Under the pieces are notes generated by a model. It worked only from the letters and a program-made list of their open reading frames with translations. It did not search any database and was not told the DNA's origin. Positions 43,374 through 52,022 of a stretch of 64,000 nt of DNA are shown piece by piece; position 1 is the stretch's first letter; the number at the start of each line of letters is the position of its first letter. A program made the translations under genes and the position numbers. This DNA comes from Variovorax sp. N23. GTDB taxonomy: Bacteria > Pseudomonadota > Gammaproteobacteria > Burkholderiales > Burkholderiaceae_C. Location of the stretch: assembly GCF_025486315.1 (NCBI RefSeq), contig NZ_JAOOPY010000004.1, positions 1-64,000 on the forward strand, written 5' to 3'.

Positions 43374-43595
43374 TCAGCTAGCAAATTGCGGGAGCGCCAC
43401 CAGTGTCGATCCGTTCCAGCCGATGATCGGACTGAGAGACCGTGGCATCGCCGCCGGCATGTGTGCACGCAGTGCCAGCGGCATCACGAGGCGGGTGGGG
43501 AGTTTGTCGAGGATGTCGCTTTGGATGTCCACCATCCATGGAATCTCGCCGCGCTGGGTCTTGGAAGGATTGGCGTAGACGTCGAACTGTGCCAC
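43374..43595 (-). pseudogene. CcdB-family toxin, C-terminally truncated
   Basis: Starts at a GTG (43595), 8 bases after the antitoxin stop, and reads VAQFDVYANPSKTQRGEIPW, MVDIQSDILDKLPTRLVMPL and SLSPIIGWNGSTLVALPQF, clearly a CcdB (gyrase-poison) fold. The frame stops at 73 residues, whereas CcdB proteins are about 100. The missing tail contains the Trp-Gly-Ile end of CcdB that is required to poison gyrase. It is therefore probably inactive as a toxin, though it might still bind the antitoxin. Confidence 0.75.
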
Positions 43596-43602
43596 GGCAC
43601 GA

Positions 43603-43902
43603 TCACCAGGGACGATAGTCTTCGCCGAAAACGCCCACGCGCTCGATGAGCCCGTTCTGTGCGGCAATCCATTCCGCACAGGTTTCGTTGAACTCGCGCA
43701 GTTTCTGGCCGTCCGTCTTTTTCTGTTCCAGCGCCTCGAGTTCGGCGTATCGGGCGGCGGAAACCATGACGACCGCGACGCGGTCGTTCTTCATGACCTG
43801 CACTGGCTCGCGCTCAGCCTGACCCAGGTAGTAGCCAAAACGGTTCTTGGCATCGGTGGCGCTGACCTGCATGAATAGGCCCCTGGGTGCAAGATTAGCC
43901 AT
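43603..43902 (-). CDS. Antitoxin with Phd/YefM-like N-terminus and CcdA-like tail
   Basis: A 99-residue antitoxin. Residues about 12-55 read QVSATDAKNRFGYYLGQAER and VMKNDRVAVVMVSAARYAEL, the Phd/YefM DNA-binding fold. The last 32 residues, EFNETCAEWIAAQNGLIERV and GVFGEDYRPW, resemble the CcdA C-terminal segment that wraps CcdB. The gene precedes the CcdB-like gene by 7 bases. The ATG at 43902 has GGAGA at suitable distance; Met 43872 is an alternative. It would repress its own promoter and neutralise CcdB; with the toxin truncated it is effectively an orphan. Confidence 0.75.
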   Translation of the reverse strand: MANLAPRGLFMQVSATDAKNRFGYYLGQAEREPVQVMKNDRVAVVMVSAARYAELEALEQKKTDGQKLREFNETCAEWIAAQNGLIERVGVFGEDYRPW

Positions 43903-44321
43903 TTTAGCCATTCTCCGCGGGGCTTGGGCAAGGGCTTCTGGATCAAATCGAAACGCGCGACCCGCACGCCCCTCGCTGCTGTTCACGACTTTCATCCCCG
44001 AGCGGTGACCCTTCACACGCCAGCCAGTGTCGGGGCAGTGCTTGCTCACTGCTTGGCCTTTAAAACCTGCCTTTCGATGAGCCGGCTGGTCCCTTGCTGT
44101 TAGGTTCCGTGGCACTCACCCGCGAGTTCGCATGTTGTTTTGCCACAGCTATTTTTGATGTGGTGCACTAGCCAAGTCTGCCTGGAGGGCAGCTGGGCCG
44201 TGACGACACTTTCGTTATGCCGTTGAGGGGGCGACGACGGTGGAAAAGCGGAAGAATGTCAAAGTAGAGCATCGGGCAATAATCGCTCGAATCACCGAAA
44301 AGAGTTTCCCTGAGGGATTCA
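43903..44321. other. Non-coding spacer upstream of antitoxin and LysR genes
   Basis: No gene is supported in this 419-base divergent region. It is less GC-rich than average around 44125-44300 (for example TTGTTTTGCCACAGCTATTT), consistent with promoters for both flanking genes and with foreign origin. No convincing terminator or RNA gene was seen. Confidence 0.45.
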
Positions 44322-45230
44322 ATGGACAAGGAAGACCCATTTGCAGGTGTGTCGGTTTTCGTGACCGCAGCCCGTTCGGGCACGTTTACCCGAGCGGGGG
44401 AGCAGCTCGGTCTCACGAAGTCTGCGGTTGGCAAGGCAATCACGCGTCTCGAGGAGCGGCTCGGCTTCAAGCTCTTTCACCGGACCACGCGTCTAACGCG
44501 CTTGACCGCGCACGGCGAGGCATACCTTTCAGCATGCCTCGCCGCACTGGATGAGGTCACTGCGGCCCAGACCGCGCTGTCCTCCAACAGCCAGGTGCTG
44601 GGCGGAAGGTTGCATATCGACGTGCCCGTGGCCTTCGGCAGGCGCGTACTGCTGCCGGCCTTGATCGAAATAGTCCGCCCTCACCCGGGCATCAGCCTGA
44701 CGCTGACCTTCACAGACGCCACGAGCGACCTGCTGCGCGACGATGTCGACCTTGCCATCCGCTTCGGAGCCTTGGGAAACAGCAGTCATCTGGTCGCACG
44801 CCATCTGGCCACCCAGCCGCGCGTCATCTGCGCCTCGCCGGGCTATCTGAAGGAGCGCGGCACTCCGACAACGATGGCGCAGCTTGATGAACATCGGTGC
44901 GTCGTCGGCACGTTCAACGGCCCTCCCTTGAGCTGGACCATTCTCGAAGGTGGGATCGAGAAGACGTACATGCCACCGGCCACGCACCAGCTGAGCGATG
45001 GAGAAGCCATGGTCGACGCGGCGGCCGCCGGACTCGGACTGGTGCAAATGCCGCTTTCGGTGGTCCGCGAGAAGATCCAGGCGGGACACCTCCAAGTCGT
45101 GCTTGCCGAATATTCGGGCGCGGGCGTGGAGGTCCATGCCGTCTGGCCACATCAGGGGCATCTCAGCCCTCGTCTGCGCTATGTGGTCGATGCGCTCGTC
45201 GGGTACGCCGCGCAGGGTCGGCTGGACTGA
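44322..45230 (+). CDS. LysR-family regulator, CrgA/AaeR-like
   Basis: Transcription regulator of 302 residues. The N-terminal winged helix-turn-helix is FVTAARSGTFTRAGEQLGLT to KSAVGKAITRLEERLGFKLF, and the effector domain covers about 90-295 (RLHIDVPVAFGRRVLLPALI; DLAIRFGAL). It belongs to the CrgA-like group, unlike the NahR-type regulator at 53717. Its gene lies upstream of, and in line with, the oxygenase operon, separated by 330 bases that contain a NahR-type box. A role in the salicylate operon is possible, but the NahR-like protein is the better candidate. Confidence 0.9.
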   Translation: MDKEDPFAGVSVFVTAARSGTFTRAGEQLGLTKSAVGKAITRLEERLGFKLFHRTTRLTRLTAHGEAYLSACLAALDEVTAAQTALSSNSQVLGGRLHIDVPVAFGRRVLLPALIEIVRPHPGISLTLTFTDATSDLLRDDVDLAIRFGALGNSSHLVARHLATQPRVICASPGYLKERGTPTTMAQLDEHRCVVGTFNGPPLSWTILEGGIEKTYMPPATHQLSDGEAMVDAAAAGLGLVQMPLSVVREKIQAGHLQVVLAEYSGAGVEVHAVWPHQGHLSPRLRYVVDALVGYAAQGRLD

Positions 45231-45375
45231 GCTCTCGGGGGAGCTGGCGTGGGGCGCTGCGCGGCTGCCATTGAGCGGCCCGCTCGAGAGCGCAATGCGG
45301 CGCTGGCCACCGTGCGCCGGATCGAGTAGCGACATCCAAAGCAAGGTCCCTCGCGCTGTATCGGGCGTTAGCGAA

Positions 45376-45390
45376 ATTCACGCCAGTGAT
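45376..45390 (+). promoter_or_regulatory. NahR/NagR-type LysR binding site
   Basis: ATTCACGCCAGTGAT matches the published NahR consensus ATTCACGCTNNTGAT (recalled) at all but one defined position. It overlaps the start of an inverted repeat, AGTGAT-N7-ATCACT (45385-45403). It lies 22 bases upstream of a -35-like hexamer, close to the distance seen in nah/sal promoters. A NahR-type protein is encoded at 53717. Confidence 0.7.
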
Positions 45391-45412
45391 GTGACTCATC
45401 ACTGCGCATGGA

Positions 45413-45441
45413 TTGACTGATATCACCCAGTCACGAATGAT
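45413..45441 (+). promoter_or_regulatory. Putative sigma70 promoter of the salicylate oxygenase operon
   Basis: TTGACT (45413-45418), a 17-base spacer and AATGAT (45436-45441). The -35 element is near-consensus and the -10 is weak (4 of 6), as expected for an activated promoter. Predicted start is about 45448, placing the NahR-type box at about -72 to -58. The first gene begins at 45561. Confidence 0.55.
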
Positions 45442-45560
45442 CCACGTCAGAGACATGAGGTGCGCTTCGTCTGCCCCAACGAGCCCGACGGCGAGCGCAT
45501 CCCCTGTCTTGCGGCGCGGCATCCCGCGCGCCGTACCGACCGAACAACAAGGAGACATCC

Positions 45561-46892
45561 ATGCATGAATGCCCCGTCACGGTCTTTCCCAGGCAGATCC
45601 GCTGGGAAAACGACGACACCAGCCGTATCCCATTTCAGGCTTACACCGATGAAGACCTCTATCGCAGGGAATTGGACCGGCTGTTCTACAACGGCCACTG
45701 GTGTTACGTCGGTCTCGAAGCCGAGATCCCCAATGCGGGCGACTTCAAGCGCACCGTCATCGGCGAACGATCGGTGCTGCTGGTGCGCGATAAGGATGGC
45801 TCGATCCACGTTGTCGAGAACGTCTGTGCGCACCGTGGCATGGCCTTTTGCCGCGAGCGTCATGGCAATCGCGAGAGTCTGACTTGCCCCTATCACCAGT
45901 GGAACTACACGCTGTCGGGCGACCTGCAGGGCGTGCCTTTCCGCCGTGGCGTCAAGCAGGACGGCAAGGTGAACGGAGGCATGCCGGCCGACTTCAAGCC
46001 CGCCGACCACGGACTGACCAAGCTGAAGGTGGCGACTCGCGGCGGGGTCGTCTTCGCTTCGTTTGACCATGACGTAGAGCCGCTGGAGGACTTCCTCGGT
46101 CCCGTGATCGTGGGTTATTTCGATCGCCTGTTCGATGGCCGCAAGCTCAAAATCCTGGGCTACAACCGCCAGCGCATTCCAGGCAACTGGAAGCTCATGC
46201 AGGAGAACATCAAAGACCCGTACCACCCGGGCCTGCTGCACACCTGGTTTGTCACGTTCGGACTTTGGCGTGCCGACAACAAATCGCAGCTGTTGATGGA
46301 TGCGCACCACCGCCACGCGGCCATGGTCTCCACGCGCGGCGCGGCCGGCAAGGCTGCCGAGAAGTCTGCCGACGTGACGCAAGTCTCCAGCTTCAAGGCG
46401 AGCATGGAACTGAACGACCCGCGCTTCCTCGACATCGTGCACGAGGACTGGTGGGGCGCGCCGACGGCCGTGATGATGACTGTGTTCCCCAGCGTGATCT
46501 TCCAGCAGCAGGTCAACAGCGTGTCGACACGCCACATTCAGCCGGACGGGCACGGCGCCTTCGATTTCGTGTGGACGCACTTCGGCTTCGAAGACGATAG
46601 CGAAGAGATGACACAGCGCCGCTTGCGCCAGGCCAACCTGTTCGGCCCGGCCGGCTTCGTTTCGGCCGACGACGGTGAGGTGATCGAATGGTCGCAGGAA
46701 GCTTTCGAAACGAAACCCGCGCACCGCACGCTCGCCGAACTGGGCGGACGCGAGGTTGGTGACACCGACCATATGGTCACAGAGACGTTGATACGGGGCA
46801 TGTATGAGTACTGGCGCAAGGTGATGGAGCCGGAGGTACTGCCTGGCCACCCGAGCGTGACGGCAGGGCAACCGCAATCGACGGAGGTTTGA
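45561..46892 (+). CDS. nagG: Salicylate 5-hydroxylase-like oxygenase, large (alpha) subunit
   Basis: Rieske non-heme iron oxygenase alpha subunit, 443 residues. Rieske ligands are C89, H91, C109 and H112 (CAHRG, CPYHQW). The mononuclear iron site shows D219 with H222 and H227 in [12 protein letters not shown]. Followed by a beta subunit, ferredoxin and reductase, then gentisate-pathway genes, it most likely converts salicylate to gentisate, as NagG does. Exact substrate is inferred from context; other hydroxybenzoates or anthranilate-like compounds are possible. AAGGAGA lies 5 bases upstream of the ATG. It has a degenerate paralogue at 42350-42520. Confidence 0.85.
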   Translation: MHECPVTVFPRQIRWENDDTSRIPFQAYTDEDLYRRELDRLFYNGHWCYVGLEAEIPNAGDFKRTVIGERSVLLVRDKDGSIHVVENVCAHRGMAFCRERHGNRESLTCPYHQWNYTLSGDLQGVPFRRGVKQDGKVNGGMPADFKPADHGLTKLKVATRGGVVFASFDHDVEPLEDFLGPVIVGYFDRLFDGRKLKILGYNRQRIPGNWKLMQENIKDPYHPGLLHTWFVTFGLWRADNKSQLLMDAHHRHAAMVSTRGAAGKAAEKSADVTQVSSFKASMELNDPRFLDIVHEDWWGAPTAVMMTVFPSVIFQQQVNSVSTRHIQPDGHGAFDFVWTHFGFEDDSEEMTQRRLRQANLFGPAGFVSADDGEVIEWSQEAFETKPAHRTLAELGGREVGDTDHMVTETLIRGMYEYWRKVMEPEVLPGHPSVTAGQPQSTEV

Positions 46893-46896
46893 ATCC

Positions 46897-47370
46897 ATGG
46901 ATCCCCAGACCTACTACGAACTGACGCAGCTCTACGCGCGTTATGCGTCCGTGCTGAGCGCCGCCCAATGGGAAGCCTGGCCCGAGTTCTTCGTCGAAGA
47001 TTGCGTCTACAAACTGCAGCCGCGCGAGAACCATGAACGGGGCTTTCCGCTGGCCACGCTGGCCTTCGACAGCAAGGGGATGCTCAAGGACCGTGTCTAC
47101 GGCATCCGCGAGACGCTGTTCCACGACCCCTACTACCAGCGCCATGTGGTCGGTGCGCCGCTCGTGCACAAGATCGAGGCCGATGGCCGCATCTACGCTG
47201 AGGCCAACTATTCCGTGTTCCGTACGAGGTTGTCGAAAGAATCGACCGTGTTCAACGTCGGCCGCACGCTCGACGAAGTGGTGCGCACGCCCCAAGGCTT
47301 GAAGTTTGCCGTGCGCCTGGTCGTCTACGACAGCGAGATGATCCCCAACTCGCTGATCTACCCAATCTGA
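46897..47370 (+). CDS. nagH: Salicylate 5-hydroxylase-like oxygenase, small (beta) subunit
   Basis: Structural subunit of the oxygenase hexamer, 157 residues, of the SnoaL/NTF2-like aromatic-oxygenase beta family. Seen: [40 protein letters not shown] and [16 protein letters not shown]. No cofactor-binding motif, as expected. It follows the alpha gene by 4 bases, with GGAGG 11 bases before the ATG. Confidence 0.88.
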   Translation: MDPQTYYELTQLYARYASVLSAAQWEAWPEFFVEDCVYKLQPRENHERGFPLATLAFDSKGMLKDRVYGIRETLFHDPYYQRHVVGAPLVHKIEADGRIYAEANYSVFRTRLSKESTVFNVGRTLDEVVRTPQGLKFAVRLVVYDSEMIPNSLIYPI

Positions 47371-47379
47371 GGAGCCGCC

Positions 47380-47694
47380 ATGACCATCAACTGGATCGAT
47401 GCGGCCGCGCAGGACGACGTGCCGCAGGATGACGTGATCGGCCTGGCCATCGCGGGCCGTGATATTGCGTTGTACGGCGTCGACGGCGAAGTCTTCGCCA
47501 CCGACAACATCTGCACCCATGGCCACGCCCGACTGTGCGACGGTTTTTTGGAAGGTCACGAGATCGAGTGCCCTCTGCACCAGGGCAAGTTCGATGTGCG
47601 CACGGGCCAGGCCACCTGCGCCCCTGTGACCGAAGCGCTGCGCAGCTACCCCGTGAAGATCGAGGGCGGCCGCGTCTGGCTGGCCCTCGACTGA
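47380..47694 (+). CDS. nagAb: Rieske-type [2Fe-2S] ferredoxin component
   Basis: Electron carrier between reductase and oxygenase, 104 residues. Rieske ligands are C45 and H47 (CTHGHA) and C64 and H67 (CPLHQG), separated by 16 residues, the usual spacing for dioxygenase ferredoxins. Length is normal. It starts 9 bases after nagH, with GAGGAG upstream. A C-terminal relic of a related ferredoxin is at 42226-42336. Confidence 0.9.
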   Translation: MTINWIDAAAQDDVPQDDVIGLAIAGRDIALYGVDGEVFATDNICTHGHARLCDGFLEGHEIECPLHQGKFDVRTGQATCAPVTEALRSYPVKIEGGRVWLALD

Positions 47695-47721
47695 GCGCCG
47701 ACCGCTCTCAAGGAGACTCCA

Positions 47722-48996
47722 ATGACTGCTGTGCGACCCGAGGTCGCGGCCGCCGCATACCCGAATGCCGGTGCAGACACCGCTCCGCGCACCATCGTGA
47801 TCATCGGTGCCGGCCAAGCTGGCGGCTGGGCAGCGCAGACGCTCCGCAGCGAAGGCTTCGCCGGCCGGCTGGTGCTGATTGGCGACGAGATGCACCCGCC
47901 GCACGAGCGCCCACCGTTGTCGAAGGCCGTGCTGTCCGGCGCGGCGCTGCCCGAGACCGCGCGGCTGATGAAGTCCGAGGCGTTCGAGGCCCTGGGCCTG
48001 GAATGGCGGGCCGGCGCGCAGGTGCGCCGGATCGACCGCACCGTCAAGGAAGTGCTGCTGACCGATGGCGAGGCGCTGGCCTATGACAAGCTGATCCTGT
48101 GCACCGGAGGGCGTGCCCGCCGGCTTGCGCTGCCCGGCGCTGACCAGGTGCCGCTGCACACGCTGCGCACGATCGAGGACGCACTGGCACTGGCACCGCT
48201 CCTAGGCCCTGGTCGCAGCGTCGTCGTGGTGGGGGGCGGCTGGATCGGGCTGGAGGTGGCCGCCACCGCGCGCCAGCAGGGTGCCGAGGTGGTCGTCGTC
48301 GAAACCCAGAGCCGCTTGTGCGAACGCACCGTGCCGGCCGAGATCTCCGAGCACCTGTTGGCATTGCACCGCGCCCAGGGCACGCGCGTGCTTCTGGGCG
48401 CGGGTGTCCTTGGTTTTGCTCAGGCGGCAGACGGCCGTCCGGAAGTCCTGCTCGCTGACGGCGTTGCTCTGCGGTGCGACGCCATCGTGATCGGCATCGG
48501 CCTGGTGCCCAATGACGAACTGGCGCGCGAGGCGGGCCTGGAATGCGAGGGCGGCGTGGTGGTTGATGCGCAATGCCGAACGTCCGACCCCGACATCCTC
48601 GCCGCCGGCGACGTGGCCGTCGCGCCCAACCCGTGGGCCGGTCGCCGGCTGCGGCTGGAGTCGTGGCAGAACGCGCAGGAGCAGGGGATTGCCGCCGCAC
48701 GCTCGGCTCTGGGCCACATGGTCGACTACCAGCCGCTGCCTTGGTTCTGGTCCGACCAGTACGGCATGAACCTGCAGATCTACGGCATACCGACCGCCGC
48801 ACACCGCGTGGTGCGCCGCGGCGACGCAGCCGACGGCAGCTTCGTGCTGTTCTACCTGGCTGGCGACGTGGTGCAGGCCGCCATCGGCCCCAACGCGGCG
48901 CGCGACCTGCGCTTTGCACGCCGGTTGATCGAGCAGCGCAAGCCTGTCGACGCCGAACGCTTGGCCGATATGGGAACGCCGATGTCCAAGATCTGA
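47722..48996 (+). CDS. Ferredoxin reductase, BphA4/HcaD type
   Basis: FAD- and NAD(P)H-dependent reductase of 424 residues that passes electrons to the Rieske ferredoxin. FAD site: TIVIIGAGQAGGWAAQTLR near residue 24; NAD site: SVVVVGGGWIGLEVAATARQ; second FAD motif PDILAAGDVAVAPNPW. It is a glutathione-reductase-fold enzyme, unlike the NdoR/NagAa-type reductase at 52664. AAGGAG lies 6 bases upstream of the ATG. Having this reductase in the operon makes the four-component oxygenase self-sufficient. Confidence 0.9.
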   Translation: MTAVRPEVAAAAYPNAGADTAPRTIVIIGAGQAGGWAAQTLRSEGFAGRLVLIGDEMHPPHERPPLSKAVLSGAALPETARLMKSEAFEALGLEWRAGAQVRRIDRTVKEVLLTDGEALAYDKLILCTGGRARRLALPGADQVPLHTLRTIEDALALAPLLGPGRSVVVVGGGWIGLEVAATARQQGAEVVVVETQSRLCERTVPAEISEHLLALHRAQGTRVLLGAGVLGFAQAADGRPEVLLADGVALRCDAIVIGIGLVPNDELAREAGLECEGGVVVDAQCRTSDPDILAAGDVAVAPNPWAGRRLRLESWQNAQEQGIAAARSALGHMVDYQPLPWFWSDQYGMNLQIYGIPTAAHRVVRRGDAADGSFVLFYLAGDVVQAAIGPNAARDLRFARRLIEQRKPVDAERLADMGTPMSKI

Positions 48997-49049
48997 CGGC
49001 AGCCCCAACGCTCGATTCCTCACCCACACACAACCCGATAGGAAATCCC

Positions 49050-49757
49050 ATGACCACCTCCCACTACCTTTGGACCCCGCCGCCTGTCTATTCACTGCCC
49101 GTGCGTGGCCGCAGCGAGCGCCTGCCGATCCAGCGCCTGTTCTTCGTCGGGCGCAACTACCACGCGCACGCCGTCGAGATGGGCCGCCCGGTCGACAAGT
49201 CGGTCGAAGTGCCGTTCTATTTCACCAAGGCGCCGTCCACGCTGGTCGAATCCGGGGCCACTGTGGCTTACCCCCCCGGCACCAGGGACTACCAGCACGA
49301 GATGGAGCTGGTGCTGGCCATCGGCGCCCCCGGCTTTCGCGTGAGCGAGGCGGATGCGCCCGGCCTCATCTACGGCTACGCCTGCGGTCTGGACATGACG
49401 CGCCGCGACCTGCAACTCGTGGCGCGCGAGAAGGGCCGCCCCTGGGATTTGGGCAAGGACGTGGAGCAGTCGTCCATCGTCTCCGAGATCGTGCCCATGC
49501 CGCACACCGTGCTGAGCCAGGGCGACTTGTCGATGTCGGTCAACGGCAAGGTGCGGCAGAAGTCCGATCTGTCCAAGCTGATTTGGAACATCCCCGAGCT
49601 GATCGCCGACCTGTCCAAGTTCTACCACCTGCTGCCTGGTGACCTGATCTTCACCGGCACGCCCGAGGGCGTGAGCGCAGTGCAGGCCGGTGACCGCATC
49701 GAGGGCCAGATCGACGGCGTGGGCACGATCGTGCTGAACGTCGGCCCGGCTGAGTGA
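49050..49757 (+). CDS. nagK: Fumarylpyruvate hydrolase, FAH family
   Basis: Cleaves fumarylpyruvate to fumarate and pyruvate, the last step of the gentisate route. The 235-residue FAH-fold protein shows FFVGRNYHAHAVEMG at the N-terminus, a Glu-based metal site YQHEMELVLAIG, and SQGDLSMSVNGKVRQKSDLS and GDLIFTGTPEGVSAV, all typical of this group. The substrate assignment follows from gentisate dioxygenase immediately downstream. RBS GGAAA is weak. It lies 53 bases after the reductase gene. Confidence 0.87.
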   Translation: MTTSHYLWTPPPVYSLPVRGRSERLPIQRLFFVGRNYHAHAVEMGRPVDKSVEVPFYFTKAPSTLVESGATVAYPPGTRDYQHEMELVLAIGAPGFRVSEADAPGLIYGYACGLDMTRRDLQLVAREKGRPWDLGKDVEQSSIVSEIVPMPHTVLSQGDLSMSVNGKVRQKSDLSKLIWNIPELIADLSKFYHLLPGDLIFTGTPEGVSAVQAGDRIEGQIDGVGTIVLNVGPAE

Positions 49758-49789
49758 CGCATCGCTGAACCAGAGGAGACAAACCCACC

Positions 49790-50914
49790 GTGACCACCGA
49801 CCTGATCCCATCTCCCGTGCGGCTGCACGCCGTCGCGGGACCTGGACAACCCGACCCCTCGCCCGCGTTGGAGCAGCTCTACCGCGGCTTCGAACAGGAG
49901 CTGCTGGTGCCGCTGTGGACCGAGATCGGCGACCTGATGCCCCGGCACCCCAAGTCCAAGGCCGTGCCCCATCTGTGGCGTTGGGAGCGGCTGAAGGCCT
50001 TAGCGGCGCAGGCCGGCGAGATCGTGCCCGTAGGCCGTGGCGGCGAACGCCGAGCCATCGCGCTGGCCAACCCTGCGCTGGGGGGGCGCCCCTTCGCCAC
50101 GCCCACGCTGTGGGCCGCCATCCAGTACCTGATGCCGGGCGAGGACGCACCCGAGCACCGCCACACGCAACATGCCTTCCGCTTCGTGGTGGAAGGCGAG
50201 GGCGTGTGGACGGTGGTCAACGGCGACGCGGTGCGCATGTCGCGCGGCGACTTCCTGCCGCAGGCGGGCTGGAACTGGCACGCCCACCACAACGCGGCCA
50301 CGGCGCCCATGGCCTGGATCGACGGGCTGGACATTCCGTTCTCCTATTACACCGAGAGCCAGTTCTTCGAAGTGGGTCGCGAGAAGATCGCGCCGGCCGA
50401 ACGCACCACGGCCAAGCGCTCCTACTCCGAGCGGCTGTGGGGGCACCCCGGCCTGCGCCCCGTCTCCGGCATGGCGGCGCAACGCGCCACGCCGCTCCTG
50501 GCCTACCGCTGGGTCGACACCGACCGCGCGCTGGCCGACCAGCTCGCGCTGGAGAGTGAAGGGCAGGCCGGTACGCTGAGCCCTGGCCATGCGGCCGTGC
50601 GCTTCACCAATCCCACCACCGGTGGGGACGTGCTGCCCACAATGCGCACCGAGATGCATCGCGTGCGCGCGGGCGCGTCGACGCGGGTGCAACGAGAGGT
50701 CGGCTCGTCCGTGTTCCAGGTCTTTGATGGCAGCGGCACCGTGACCGTGGGCGAGCACAGCTGGCAGGTGGCGCGCGGCGATCTGTTCGTCGTGCCCTCG
50801 TGGCAACCGTTCTCGGCACAAGCGGGGGCGGGCAGCGCGCTGGACCTGTTCCGCTTCGGCGACGCGCCCATCTTCGAGGCGCTGCATGCGAACCGGGTCG
50901 AAGTCAGCGGCTGA
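49790..50914 (+). CDS. nagI: Gentisate 1,2-dioxygenase
   Basis: Fe(II)-dependent bicupin dioxygenase that opens the gentisate ring to maleylpyruvate. The 374-residue protein has the first-cupin metal ligands H123 and H125 (EHRHTQHAFRFVVEGEG) with a further His pair at 164/166 (NWHAHHN). The second cupin (about 270-360) contains FQVFDGSGTVTVGEHSWQVA. Length fits the family. It starts with GTG at 49790, preceded by GAGGAGA at proper spacing; an ATG alternative is not nearby. Confidence 0.92.
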   Translation: MTTDLIPSPVRLHAVAGPGQPDPSPALEQLYRGFEQELLVPLWTEIGDLMPRHPKSKAVPHLWRWERLKALAAQAGEIVPVGRGGERRAIALANPALGGRPFATPTLWAAIQYLMPGEDAPEHRHTQHAFRFVVEGEGVWTVVNGDAVRMSRGDFLPQAGWNWHAHHNAATAPMAWIDGLDIPFSYYTESQFFEVGREKIAPAERTTAKRSYSERLWGHPGLRPVSGMAAQRATPLLAYRWVDTDRALADQLALESEGQAGTLSPGHAAVRFTNPTTGGDVLPTMRTEMHRVRAGASTRVQREVGSSVFQVFDGSGTVTVGEHSWQVARGDLFVVPSWQPFSAQAGAGSALDLFRFGDAPIFEALHANRVEVSG

Positions 50915-51015
50915 ACAGGCAGCGCTCGGCACGCCCGCCCCCCCCACGTCGAACTACGGATCCAGCCAAATTTCAACCGGCCAAACTCGGCCACCAATTC
51001 AAGAGAGACAAAGCT

Positions 51016-52017
51016 ATGAGAAACGCCATTCGGAAACCGACTTCCCGCACTGTCAGTGCGCTCTGCGCGCTCGTTTTCGTGGCCGCTGCGCATCCGACGA
51101 GCGCCGTGGCTCAGACCTATCCCGTCAAGCCGGTACGGTCGGTGGCGCCGTACTCGCCGGGCAGTGGCCCCGACGCGGTGATGCGCATCCTGAGCGAGCG
51201 CTTGTCGCGCAGCTGGGGTCAGCAACTTGTGATCGACAACAAGCCAGGTGCGAACGGCTTCCTCGCCATCAGCGACGCCAAGCGGGCGGCCCCCGACGGC
51301 TACACCCTGCTTCAGGTGGACAACACGCATATGGCCTTGCAGCCGCACGTGTTCAAGCAATTGCCGTACGACCCGGTGAAAGACTTCGAGCCGGTGGCAC
51401 CGGTCTATTTCACGAACTTCTTCGTCGTGGTGGCCGCCAACTCGCCCTGGAACAATGTGGGTGACCTGATCAAGGCGGCCAAGGCTGCGCCCGGCGACAT
51501 AACTTACGGCTCATGGGGCATCGGCAGCGTGGCGCATGTCGGCGCGACGATGCTCGAGGCGGCAACGAATTCGAAGATGATGCATGTGCCCTTCAAGGAC
51601 ATGGGCAGCGTCTACACATCCGTAGCCACCGGCGACATCAAGTGGGCCTTCGGGACGGCGGCAACCGCCGGACCGATGTACCAGGCGAAGAAGGTGAAGT
51701 TCCTGGCACTCGCGGCACCCAAGCGCCTGCCGGGCTATGCCGATGTCCCGACGGTCGCCGAGGCGGGCGGCCCGGCAGGCTTCGAGGTGAAGACCTGGGT
51801 TGGCCTGTTCGCTCCCACCGGCACTCCGAAGGCGACGATTGACAAGCTCAACGCCGATGTCGGCAACGTGCTGGCGACTGCAGAAGTCAAGGATCGGCTG
51901 GCGACCTTCGGTTTCGAGCCCTACATCGGCCCGCCCAGCGAACTCACCGAGGCCATGAAACGCGATTCGCGCATGTTCGGCGAGGTCGTCAAGCGAGCCA
52001 AGATCGCCCTGGATTGA
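51016..52017 (+). CDS. Bug/TctC-family periplasmic binding protein
   Basis: Periplasmic solute-binding protein of the tripartite tricarboxylate transporter family, 333 residues. The signal peptide ends SAVAQ near residue 33; the mature part starts TYPVKPVRSVAPYSPG and continues with VIDNKPGANGFLAISDAKRA and PDGYTLLQVD, the standard Bug motifs. No TctA or TctB membrane genes are nearby, as is common in Burkholderiales. Its place between gentisate dioxygenase and maleylpyruvate isomerase suggests capture of salicylate or a related aromatic acid (inference). A SD-like GAGAGA lies 6 bases upstream of the ATG. Confidence 0.88.
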   Translation: MRNAIRKPTSRTVSALCALVFVAAAHPTSAVAQTYPVKPVRSVAPYSPGSGPDAVMRILSERLSRSWGQQLVIDNKPGANGFLAISDAKRAAPDGYTLLQVDNTHMALQPHVFKQLPYDPVKDFEPVAPVYFTNFFVVVAANSPWNNVGDLIKAAKAAPGDITYGSWGIGSVAHVGATMLEAATNSKMMHVPFKDMGSVYTSVATGDIKWAFGTAATAGPMYQAKKVKFLALAAPKRLPGYADVPTVAEAGGPAGFEVKTWVGLFAPTGTPKATIDKLNADVGNVLATAEVKDRLATFGFEPYIGPPSELTEAMKRDSRMFGEVVKRAKIALD

Positions 52018-52022
52018 TTGCA

